Source: Glandiceps talaboti
Taxonomy: Eukaryota > Hemichordata > Enteropneusta > Spengelidae
DNA length: 64,000 nt
NCBI RefSeq assembly: GCF_964340395.1
Contig: NC_135557.1
Location: 2,851,216 to 2,915,215, forward strand
Direction: 5' to 3'
Shown here: piece by piece, positions 45,001 to 53,573 of the stretch
Layout of the letters: every line of letters starts with the position of its first letter
How positions within the stretch are numbered: position 1 is the first letter of the stretch
Made by a program: the position numbers and the translations under genes
The notes under the pieces: generated by a model
What the model saw: only the letters and a program-made list of their open reading frames with translations
Databases searched by the model: none
Told to the model about the DNA's origin: nothing

Positions 45001-46955
45001 TAGCAAACACTATAGTGCTCCTACATTCAGATATAGCAAAAACAATAGTGCTTCTACATTCAGATATAGCAAACACTATAGTGCTCCTACAATTTCGTTT
45101 TAGACAGTTTTATGAAATTGATTAATTATACAAATAGTCAATTGAAATAACAGTTAAAGTTTTGTGTTTGCTGATCAAAATGTCCCCTATGGTGAATTCA
45201 GGAGAAAATCAGAGAAAGAGATCAAATCCTAACCCTAACCGGATATATGTACAATTAGCCATTCTTGAATATTGAACACATATTGCCTGCCATGAGGGCT
45301 ATAGCACCCGTTTATTACACCCGAGGGACTGTGAATTACCAGAATCACATGCTATTTCCCAAGGCCGAAGGCCGAGGGAAATAGCATGTGATTCTGGTAA
45401 CTCACAGTCACGAGGGGGTAATGAACGGGTGCTATAGCCCGAATATAGGCCAGGCAATATGTATTTTATGATATACCTCATGCTGTGAACTCGCGGTGGC
45501 AAACGACATTGTCAGAAGCTGCCATTTTGACCTGCTGTGAACGCGCGGTGGTCACGTGACCATGTAATAGTTGATGGAACTATTTCCCTAGGGAAATAGT
45601 CATTCTATTTGCCTATCATGTGACTGATTCTAACGAATCATGACACAGCATTATCACTAGGTATATTATAATGAACACATATTCCCTGGCCATGAGGGTT
45701 ATAGTACCCGTTTATTACACCCGAGGGACTGTGAGTTACCAGAATCACGTGCTATTGGCCGAGGGAAATAGCACGTGATTCTGGTAACTCACAGTCACGA
45801 GGGGGTAATGAACGGGTGCTATAGCCCGATTATAGGCCAGGCAATATATGTTTTAGAATATACCTCATGCTGTGAATTCGCGGTGGCAGGCGACACCCTC
45901 AGAAGCTGCTATTTTGACCCGCTGTGAACTCGCGGTGGTCACGTGACCATGTAGTAGTTGATGGAACTATTCCCCTAGGGAAATAGTCATTCTATTTTCC
46001 TATCACGTGACTGATTCTAGCGAATCATGCATTATCACTAAGTATATTATAAACACAAATAAGACATGCTGCCAAGGAAATGGGGGTCACATAACCTTTT
46101 TCAATGTGCTCTGATATGTTGTGGGTTTTGGTGATTGTATGTGTGTCGACAGACATGACTGAGTCTATATATAACAACGTTTTGCAGTGTGTATCACTCA
46201 AAATGAATTGCGGTCAGACAATATGGTGTCACTAACACATCGGTGCCAAACGGCATTGCTGACAAGTTTTGTCCATACTATAGGTTATTTTTACCTATTT
46301 ATCGATTTAAAATGTGACCTTGAAGTTTACTTTTGGATAATTTGGAATGAGATTTGGAAACATAAGACTTAAATCTTAGAACAGTGATCATATACTTACT
46401 TGTTAGATCATGTTTGGGGTCATTGCACTTTGAAATCACGTTGGAATCATGCCAATCCACTGGACAGCCACTTGTCACCCAGACCCCGAATCGGGATTCG
46501 GGAAAATAAAAACACTGTGCATGAGTCAACGTGGTATTTCTGTTAAGAATGGTTTTATCTACATCAGTTATCACTCTTCCAATCCTTTCAGTTTCTTCAC
46601 GGATGGAAGTGTGGTCTTCTGTCGTCAAAGTGCAAGCATCTCCGTAGTCATGACAACAATCACCATACACAATGCACAGAGGGTCACAATTGCATACAAC
46701 CCTTTCCATTGATAACGAGCTGTAGTACTGTACGTCGTTGCATCGAGTTCCGTTAACATCGCTAGAAAAACAACTGTCGAAGGAACGTCTGTCTTTGAAG
46801 CTGTAATCACATATCAAATCAGACGGTTCGTCATGCACCGGGTCAAAATCTTCATTCTCGTTTTCAGCGGCATGTTGGTGGATAGCAAGAGCTCGGTGGT
46901 AGTTGAAATAATACACGAGAGAAATGACACATATTATGTTGAATACCTTTTCCAT
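38660..46955 (-). CDS. Adhesion/Methuselah-like seven-transmembrane receptor with somatomedin-B-like domain
   Basis: Two coding exons, 46955-46400 and 41118-38660, join as A|TG across a 5.3-kb intron (GTAAGT donor, TTTCTATTCAG acceptor) to give about 1004 residues. Residues 1-24 form a signal peptide (MEKVFNIICVISLVYYF). Residues 49-108 are Cys-rich, with CNCDPLC and GDCCHDY as in somatomedin-B domains. A long extracellular region with Cys and N-glycosylation sites follows. It is interrupted at about 498-533 by a Ser10-Gly13-Ser10 run encoded by a triplet repeat. The seven-helix domain spans about 734-985 and contains the class-B-type landmarks LPGKLMINL (TM2), WTGVLSFDMFLAF (TM3) and GPIGLIMLLNLIFF (TM5). 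I see no clear GPS cleavage motif before TM1, which favours a Methuselah-like rather than a classical adhesion receptor. The ligand is unknown. A possible AATAAA lies at 38035-38030. The intron carries the 33-bp array, a hairpin duplication and other repeats. Confidence 0.88.
40076..40183. repeat. Coding trinucleotide repeat (poly-Ser/poly-Gly)
   Basis: On the plus strand a run of ACT/TAC triplets, then CCA/ACC triplets, then ACT/TAC triplets again. On the coding minus strand this reads AGT-type Ser, GGT-type Gly, then Ser. The symmetric block order (about 10-13-10) sits in the receptor ectodomain and is likely to vary in length between individuals. Confidence 0.9.
41872..42150 (+). mobile_element. 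Microsatellite-bearing interspersed repeat, copy b
   Basis: Head ACCTTCCGTAAGGAAGGT, then a long GT/GC-GT run (41910-42020), then AAAAGGCTGCATCAATTCAC and GAAATTTCG-ATACATG. It ends near the foldback element at 42151. Confidence 0.65.
42151..42390. mobile_element. Foldback element, about 100-bp arms
   Basis: GAGTATAAAGTTGGC, then a short ATTCAG repeat, TATTGAGCATCAGAT and CCTCAGATCCAAA on the left recur as reverse complement on the right, ending CTTTATACTC. Loop of about 60 bp. It lies in the receptor intron. Confidence 0.75.
42400..43500. other. Receptor intron sequence without recognised feature
   Basis: No coding exon recognised. TTTTTTCTTGGCCTTAAAA at about 42547 also occurs near 49817, a small repeat fragment. 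Confidence 0.35.
43511..45103 (+). CDS. Hypothetical secreted 11-residue-repeat protein
   Basis: A 530-codon frame from a true ATG. The N-terminus MQKYNINKFPI is followed by MFSIVCICLLLVLQPAARLQ, a convincing signal-peptide shape. About 25-45 non-repeat residues follow, then roughly 42 copies of an 11-residue unit close to YSAPTFRYSKN, and a short end before a stop. Variation is at fixed positions (Tyr/Cys, Asn/His/Ile/Thr, Lys synonymous). The composition (Tyr, Lys/Arg, Ser, Pro) resembles repeat-type adhesive or structural proteins in general terms only. Against a gene: the 33-bp unit is also open in other frames, including a 498-codon minus frame, and the locus lies in the receptor intron on the opposite strand. 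I see no clear poly(A) signal just after the stop. Coding status is unproven. Confidence 0.25.
   Translation: MQKYNINKFPIMFSIVCICLLLVLQPAARLQIKLCNQIHLSVQCIILNTNYLYIIFNDLIDFLTTFRYSKNYSAPTFRCSKIYSAPTFRCSKIYSAPTFRCSKIYSAPTFRYSKHYSAPTFRCSKHYSAPTFRCSKHYSAPTFRYSKNYSAPTFRYSKNYSAPTFRCSKNYSAPTFRCSKNYSAPTFRYSKHYSAPTFRYSKNYSAPTFRYSKNYRAPTFRCSKHYSAPTFRYSKNYSAPTFRYSKNYSAPTFRCSKNYSAPTFRCSKHYSAPTFKYSKTYSAPTFRYSKHYSAPTFRYSKHYSAPTFRYSKNNSASTFRYSKHYSAPTFRYSKNYSAPTFRYSKNYSAPTFRYSKNYSAPTFRCSKNYSAPTFRCSKNYSAPTFRYSKHYSAPTFRYSKNYSAPTFRYSKNYRAPTFRCSKHYSAPTFRYSKNYSAPTFRYSKNYSAPTFRCSKNYSAPTFRCSKHYSAPTFKYSKTYSAPTFRYSKHYSAPTFRYSKHYSAPTFRYSKNNSASTFRYSKHYSAPTISF
43705..45095. repeat. 33-bp minisatellite, about 42 copies, with 594-bp higher-order repeat
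   Basis: The unit reads close to TACATTCAGATATAGCAAAA followed by ACTATAGTGCTCC. No unit is longer or shorter than 33 bp in my reading. Marker variants recur exactly 594 bp (18 units) apart: ACTATCGTGC at about 44151/44745, CTACCTTCAG at about 44296/44890 and CTTCTACATTC at about 44456/45050. Confidence 0.95.
45270..46045. repeat. Tandem pair of hairpin-forming repeats (400-bp period)
   Basis: Each copy holds a long hairpin (45296-45440; 45696-45827) in which GCTATAGCACCCGTTTATTA, then GAGGGACTGTGA and ACCAGAATCAC, pair with their complements around a GGCCGA loop. A second small palindrome follows: ACTATTTCCCTAGGGAAATA plus GT in copy 1, with one mismatch in copy 2. The copies share GAACTCGCGGTGG and CACGTGACCATGTA. 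Confidence 0.85.
46400..46955 (-). CDS. Receptor exon 1: signal peptide and somatomedin-B-like region
   Basis: ATG at 46955, 185 codons plus one base, donor GTAAGTATATG at 46399. After the signal peptide comes an acidic stretch (ENENEDFDP), then about a dozen cysteines including the CC pair of GDCCHDY. The end, CPVDWHDSNVISKCNDP, leads directly into exon 2. Confidence 0.85.
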
Positions 46956-46959
46956 ATTT

Positions 46960-47700
46960 TTTTTTCACTGAAAGAAACAAAAAAAATAATACTATGATAT
47001 GTTACGGTTTTAACGAGGAAAAAACATAATATGGAAACTGAAAGCATCATGTATTTATTTAGGCATCAACACTCAAAAAAGAACCCAAATCATGATAGCA
47101 TGCAAAATAAAAATGTCGGTACATACATTTTACTATACTTGACCCTTGGAAATCGATTATTGAAAAATCGGTTCAAGCTATCCTCATCAACAAATGTTGA
47201 TATGTCCTAAGTAATCCTGGCATTTACATTTTCATTATGTGCTTCCTAAGCAATCAGATAGACACCTTACTTTTAGGCATGTGCGACAAATAGCAGCACA
47301 CCAAAGGAAGGTCACGTTAGTGTTGTTGTCACCGACAAAACTGCATAAGTGAAAACAGAAAATTTGATGAGAGATCCTTTTCAAATACGAAAATACCAAA
47401 CATAATCCCTTCAAGAAAGTGTAGCTTAGAACAAGCGAAGGTTAGTTTACCAGCATCGAAATAGAAATAGAATTGACTTCTTCAATGCATATGTGAATCA
47501 ACATATGGTGTTTGGTCTGTCTTTTCTCTGAGCTATTCCATGTATGTGTATGTATGTATGTATGTATGTATGTATGTATGTATGTATGTATGTATGTATA
47601 ACATCCGTTTACTTTTTTCGTAACAGTTGTTTTCATTGTATTCGATATGTGATTAAGAAATTTAAGATATCATATTTTTCGTTAAATATATGAAGAAATC
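46960..47700. other. Upstream region of the receptor gene
   Basis: Presumed promoter and 5' flank; no TATA box or other element can be assigned. Confidence 0.3.
47540..47600. repeat. TATG microsatellite
   Basis: About 15 TATG units, upstream of the receptor gene. Confidence 0.95.
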
Positions 47701-47706
47701 AAGAAA

Positions 47707-47765
47707 TGTACTCTTAGATAGCGTGATCATTAGCATGCATGTCATATCACGCTATTTAAGTGTAC
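47707..47765. repeat. Small hairpin
   Basis: TGTACTCTTAGATAGCGTGA and the complementary ATATCACGCTATTTAAGTGT plus AC form arms of about 22 bp around a 16-bp loop. Confidence 0.7.
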
Positions 47766-47814
47766 GTTTCCGGATTTTTTGTTAGCTAATATATAAATTG
47801 AATGATTATTTCTT

Positions 47815-48130
47815 AGGTCTAACAAAACAAGTTGGTTCCGGTTACATGACCCCACCTAGGTAAGAAATAGAGGATGCGGAAACTGACATCAACTTAAAAA
47901 GACAATATAAAACCGTCACTCCAATCTGTAATGGCTGTACATCTGATGAGAAGACCAAAAGCACAGAGCTAGAGACCACATGGAACCGGAAAACAACGGA
48001 AAACTTAACTAAGTGAACTATACACTCACATATGAAAAAAAACCATAACGAAAAATTAAATAAAACATCTACCTACCCCACCTATTCTAAAATTGAGCGT
48101 AATCGGAACCACACATTTTTTGTTAGGCCT
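47815..48130 (+). mobile_element. MITE-like element with terminal inverted repeats
   Basis: AGGTCTAACAAAACAAGTTG then GTTCCGGTTAC opens the element. The complement of its right end reads AGGCCTAACAAAAAATGTGT then GGTTCCGATTAC. It is 316 bp long with no ORF. Confidence 0.65.
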
Positions 48131-49269
48131 TATTTAAAAAATTTGCAATGGGGTTACTACAGCTGATTAACATTGGGTGAAATGTGGTCACAGTACCTAA
48201 TTAACATAATTGACAAGAACCATGTTTATCATTATCATGTGGTAGATGTCCTATTTAAACTTGAATCATTCATATCTCCACACTGTCATCGTTGGTTGTC
48301 TGCTTCACAGTACGTACGTACGTACATATGTGTATCTTACCGGAGGCATTAGGATCAAATATGGTCACAATTGAGTATTCCTACAGACAGCTTACCTCTA
48401 CGTTTAACTTATCAAGAAACCCCAACTCCATAAAAGACTGTCATTTTCAAACAGTATGTGGCATATGCAAACTTTAGCGAGATATATCCTGTCTAAAAAA
48501 TGTTTAGTATGACTGATGGCAGGTCTAATAGATCTATAGGTCTAATGACGTTAATTAGACCATCGTTTAGATGATGCTTGTTAGTTGCTTCGTGTCATGA
48601 AGGAGACATACTACTAAAATACAAAAATGCTTCAACACCATTGAACGTATTCCTCATTATTTCTATTGTTATACCAAGGTGAATAACACCATATGGACGA
48701 AACACACCATTAGCATTGAGATTGTTGTGCCAGGAATGTATATAATTTTTATGTTGCAGGCAAAGTGGCAATAAAACAACAAGGCTGAGCGAGAGCGAAT
48801 TGGTAAAAATTATAACTGTTAAGACCAAAGTAATCTCTCTAGTGCCAATTTGATATTTAAATCACATCAAAATAACTTTGCTAAGATAGCGATATAACAT
48901 TAACACAGTTTATATAAATCCAAATGTCCATGAATAAAATAGACTAGTACATGTATATACAAAATTAGTGTCTTATAGAGATAGCATATTAGTCAGTATC
49001 ATGGTGTTCTTGGCTTTGCCATTGTCAGCGCCAAAATATGTACATAATAAAGTAACTTTAATTAATACCACTAATAATATACAAAAGTACACTCCATCTC
49101 CATTTTAATTAAGTATTGCATATATCTTGCCATATACTGGTAAATTATTAATGAATAGTTTCAAGGGACTAGTATTCGCCTTGGAGAACTGATCATGATC
49201 TCGAAGTATTCCATCCCCAGGAGGTGGTCTATTACTTAACTACATATTTCAAGGTCACGGTTATTATTT

Positions 49270-49674
49270 AAGGATGACAAGGCTGTGTGTGTGTTTGTGT
49301 CTGTCTGTCTGTCTGTCTATCTGTCTGTCTGTCTGTCTGATCTGTCCGTGTCATCGTTTTCTCAACAAAAAAACGGATGGCTCAATCCAAACGAAATTGT
49401 TGATATATATGTTATTTAGTGTATGACCTAAAACTGATTAGGTTTCGGTAAACATTCCATTCATGTTATTGAGTGATTTGCATAATTAATGGTTTTCGGT
49501 AATTAGGTCATATCTTAAGAATGCACGCCTCAAATTACTGATACATACATTGATGTTGACAAAGTATATGTGTCATAGAAAGTTTGATAATATAGCTTGT
49601 AGTTATAATCACTCGTTAGCACAATTAATGATTTTTACCTTCCAAACGGAAGGTTATATATAAGGAGTGAAAAG

Positions 49675-49724
<50 letters not shown>

Positions 49725-50000
49725 TGTCTGTCTGTCTGTATGTATGTATTTGTCTGTATCACCATTTTCTAAAAAAAAACTACTGACTCAATTGAAACGA
49801 AATTTGGTACACATGCTTTTTTCTTGGCCTTAAAAACTCCTACCATGAGATCTATGCTACAACTTTCTATAAAAGCTTCACATAATTACATTTGTGCTTG
49901 GCCGTAAGAGCGCATCTGCAGGAACCATCATGCTAAAGATTTTGCCTACATACCTTATACCATCTCTTCACTATTTCAAAATTGAAAACTCCATTTGATA
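49270..50000 (+). mobile_element. Microsatellite-bearing interspersed repeats, copies c and d in tandem
   Basis: Copy c has CTGT repeats at 49300-49340, CGGATGGCTCAATCCAAACG and the AT-rich body to 49630. Copy d starts with the ACCTTCCAAACGGAAGGT head (49637), a TG/CTGT run (49679-49745) and CTACTGACTCAATTGAAACG. Confidence 0.65.
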
Positions 50001-50412
50001 CACCCGCGTCCTAGCAGCCTAGGAAGTTGTCTGTGAAAATTTTTCCAATGCCAGTGAATTCTATAAATATCGGCATTCAGCAGGTGACATGATTCTAGAT
50101 TCACTGGTATAAATGGTGAAATGTCACATTTACTGGCATTTTACCGGCAATTTTGAAGGTCGCACTTGCAAGTAATTTATACCTCGCAGTGTAGACAAAA
50201 TATTCTGACTGACATACTCTGTCTCCAATGTGTCAAAACATATGAAGACAGACAATGCTGTTGATGTTAGTTTGATTGACACTTCCATTAGATAACAATG
50301 GACGACCACTTACACGAGCAGTGTACACAAATTTGGTAGGTTTTGTGTTGTACAGACTATGTGGCAAGCCTTCGATTTTGACACATTTTGCCCTTTTCTG
50401 GTTTTTCACTGG

Positions 50413-50664
50413 CTACTCCCGTTTGCCCGTAGACATTGACGATTTTACAGATATTAGTTCAACGTCTCTCCTCAAATCATGACAGTTTGACCGAGTACCT
50501 ACAATACACAGCGGAGAACCACCGGTTCCTGTATGAGTAAACGACATAGTCATTTCTTTTGTCCAGCTAGTAAGCCAGGTACGAGTGATGGAAATGATGA
50601 ACAACCCGCTGATCGCAACAAGACAACAGGCGACGTTTGAAATGTGGTGGCTTGAAACGTTCAA
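50413..50664 (-). CDS. Possible claudin-like exon 1 (TM1 plus Cys loop)
   Basis: Open frame with a hydrophobic helix (VACCLVAISGLFIISI) followed by TWLTSW and a loop with PLC and C-HDL. This is reminiscent of the W...C...C loop of the claudin family, and the C-HDL pair matches CHDV in the claudin-like gene at 17.5 kb. There is no in-frame ATG before the helix and no GLW. A GTAAAA donor-like site follows VELIS. It could be a decayed paralogue or an internal exon; no partner exons were found. Confidence 0.28.
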   Translation of the reverse strand: MNVSSHHISNVACCLVAISGLFIISITRTWLTSWTKEMTMSFTHTGTGGSPLCIVGTRSNCHDLRRDVELISVKSSMSTGKRE

Positions 50665-50691
50665 TCGTCACAGTCTGGAAAAACTAAAGAT

Positions 50692-51160
50692 GTAAAATTT
50701 GTACGATGGCTTGAACAATTTGAGTGGATGAACATCCATACCAGTGAAGACAGCAAAACCCAGAGTATGGTTTCGATATTGTAAATTCTCGAAAGAGAAG
50801 TGTGATTTCGCTTTTGGACGGGGAATATTGGTTGAAAAACAAACAAACTTTAATGGAACACTCCATTTCGGTGAGACATTATCGAGCGAATTCAAAGACA
50901 TATATTTAGCAAAACCAACGGCGGCCAGTCCGGATCCCTTGATTAAAGCCAAGCTTGGACTCACAAATGCTCAGAGATGATCGGAACAATTGCTGGACGA
51001 ATCAGGAATGACTTGGCTAACGATATCAGAAACGAAGCTAAATATATTTCTATTTTGATTGACGGTGACACTGGTAGAGATGTGCAGCACCGTGAAATAA
51101 TCTACATGCGACGAGCAGACAAACCAACTCGTAAACTCGTAGTGATTTTTTTAATGGGCA
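50692..51160 (+). pseudogene. hAT-type transposase relic (zinc-finger part and start of catalytic domain)
   Basis: Frame 1 reads VKFVRWLEQFEWMNIHTSED and onward. After a frameshift near 50785 another frame reads CKFSKEKCDFAFGRGILVEK. A further frame from 50977 reads AKYISILIDGDTGRDVQHRE then IIYMRR. The WL-F-W...C-C start resembles BED/TTF-type fingers, and ISILIDGDT the first catalytic Asp block of hAT-related (ZNF862-like) proteins. Frameshifts and a stop make it non-functional. Family assignment is by resemblance only. Confidence 0.5.
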
Positions 51161-51164
51161 AGTC

Positions 51165-52930
51165 AGTAATTAGGGTTATCTTAAGAATGTATGCTTCAAA
51201 GTCAAATTCAATTTGGTATATGCTTCAAATATAAACGCAGGTTTGTGTCCTGAAAAGCTTGTTTATGTAGTTTTTTTAAATCTAATGACTCATTTGCATA
51301 TAGTAATTAGGCTATATATTAAAAATGCAAGCTGCAACATTGATGATAATAAAGTCCATATACAATATAAAGTATGATAATGTAACGTTTAGTTTTAAGG
51401 CCACAAAAAAAGGCTGTTCAACAGGAAACATAACCCGACACATTGGGTAGGTAGGTCGATTTTTTTTTTATTTTTTTTTTACAAAGGATATAAAAACAAA
51501 CCACATGTAATGATGGCAAAATATTTGAAGTTGAGTTTACATTGTACTTATTCATTCATTTTGATTTTATCTCTTGCAATTTGTCTGTATGGCAATTGAT
51601 TTCAATCAGCTCTAGTAGGAAATGTGCACAATTTACGGTTAAACAAATTTTGTAGCTCCTCTCAAAATATGTTAAGACCCGCTAAATGAAACTCCAGAAT
51701 TATTTTAGCCACTCCTTCTGTCACCTACACGTTCGTGATAGAGGAGATATAAAATTATATATGGTAGCACAGGTACAATGATGCATTAAAATAAGTGATG
51801 ATCAACTACAATAACAGTCCAAATGATATTACTTGACAAAGGATGTGCATTTCACATGGATACTTATAAGGAGATGTCTCATAATTAGCTCTGACCTATG
51901 AAGGGAGGTACTTAGTCAGCCACCTTCCATCTTGTTTTGGGAGAAAGACAATTATTACCGTGATTGCTACTGATTGGAAGGATACATCCTCAAAAATGCA
52001 AACTTTTTTGAAAATAAGGCAATATAGGAGGCCATTTAGAGGCATAAAATATCAAACAAAAATATAATTTAAAGTCTTACAAAGCTTGAATGTGGTTTTA
52101 AAATATTAGAATTGAGAGAGACAATTATGACATGCAGTACATTTTATCTGGCTATGAAGTGTATTTTGTTGTGGCAAAGCTGAAAGATATTTTGCAGATG
52201 TGGTAAATGACTTCTCCTGAACTTTAATTTGATTCCAAAAAAAAAATCATGAATAAAGAAAGAGTAAAACATTTGAAGACTTTCAGACTATCAGATTTTG
52301 ATGGCCCAATGACTGTCCTTCCCATGGTCATAAAGTTTTGCTCATTTCGTTTAGTGAATATTGGATATGCAACAGTTTAATTTTATCTCAATTCATGCTT
52401 GTATGCATCATCAGAGCCAAGTAAACCACTGATAGTACATAATTTGGAATTGACTCAAATGTATATTGTTACATGTACTATTCAGAAAATGTAAAGAAAT
52501 TCCCTTAATTTTGAAACAAAGTGTGCATTTCACTGACATGCAAAGCCAGCATGAGGATATTTTGCCCATCATAAAAAAAAAATTGAAATGCCAAAAATAT
52601 GGGTAGGGCCCGTTGAACAGTTTTTTTTTCCTCGCCTAATGATGTTTTACCTAATTAATCCAATTCAGTACAACTTCAACCATAACTAATCGCACATGTT
52701 CTGAAAAGTTTGTTGATGTAGATATCAGTTTTAATAACTCACCTGCATAAGGCATTTGCGTAATTAATGACTTTCAGTAGTATTAGACTATAACTTAAGA
52801 ATACAAACTTCAAATTCAATATAATTTGGCACATACTTTAAAACATAACTTATATGTTCAGTTGCATTCCAACACTTATTTTGAGTAGGAACGAAAATCT
52901 AACGACTTGCCTTTACGGAAGGATTTCAGC
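51165..52930 (+). mobile_element. Interspersed repeat body interrupted by a 1.2-kb TIR element
   Basis: 51165-51400 and 52640-52930 both match the AT-rich body of the microsatellite-bearing family (ATTAGG-TAT-TTAAGAATG, GATAATGTAACGTTTAG; TTTACGGAAGG end). Between them lies a segment with inverted ends: AAAAAAAGGCTGTTCAACAG at 51405 and the complement of CCCGTTGAACAGTTTTTTTT at 52610. No ORF is visible inside. Exact borders and target duplication are not resolved. Confidence 0.45.
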
Positions 52931-53573
52931 CCCGAATCTATTTTTTCCTGTCCGACAGTATCATTTCTCGGTCGTCATGCAAGACAAGGACTTTTGATGT
53001 TTGTATAACTGATCGCAATTGCATTGTTCCGATTAACAGATATGGTAAACCCCACTCGCTGTCAATTCCTATATTTAATGAACGTGTCCATGTCTCATAT
53101 GTCCATTAAAACATATAACGCTAAACTTCCATGCCTCAAATGTAGTAAGCGTAGAATCGTCAATTGGATTGATGATATTGACAAATTCCAAATTCTATGT
53201 TTCAGTATGGAAGGCAAAAGTTGCAGATTCACAATGAAAGCGGTCAGTAGGCGCCCTAACTAGACAGCTTCAACAACTTCGTCGAACTATAAGGCGACAA
53301 TCCTAGAAATGCAAAATTGAATATATTCACGAATATCGACATACCACCACTATCGTTTTCAACCATAATAAAATAAATGATTATTATCACAAAGTTGGTA
53401 TCATTGTACATGCACATACAGATAGCAACAAATTTATAGTTTCAAGAACGATAATGATTGGAATTGTGTTAGGTTCTATGAATCATGGGTTCTATGAATC
53501 ATGGGTTCTATGAATCATGGGTTTGAGCGATTGTATAAGTCAAAGAGCTGGAAATGTAAATATTGCAATTTGA

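Noticed and set aside
43580-45076. 498-codon minus-strand ORF in the 33-bp array
   Set aside because: It is the antisense shadow of the repeat and lacks a signal-peptide-like start; the plus frame is the better candidate.
48595-48828. Minus-strand ORF with one hydrophobic helix (VIIFTNSLSLSLVVLLPLCL)
   Set aside because: No in-frame ATG before the helix, no family motif, and no partner exon; an acceptor-like site alone is too weak.
53024-53263. Plus-strand ORF with PCLKCSKRR
   Set aside because: No repeat of the C-x2-C pair, no family resemblance, adjacent to repeat DNA.
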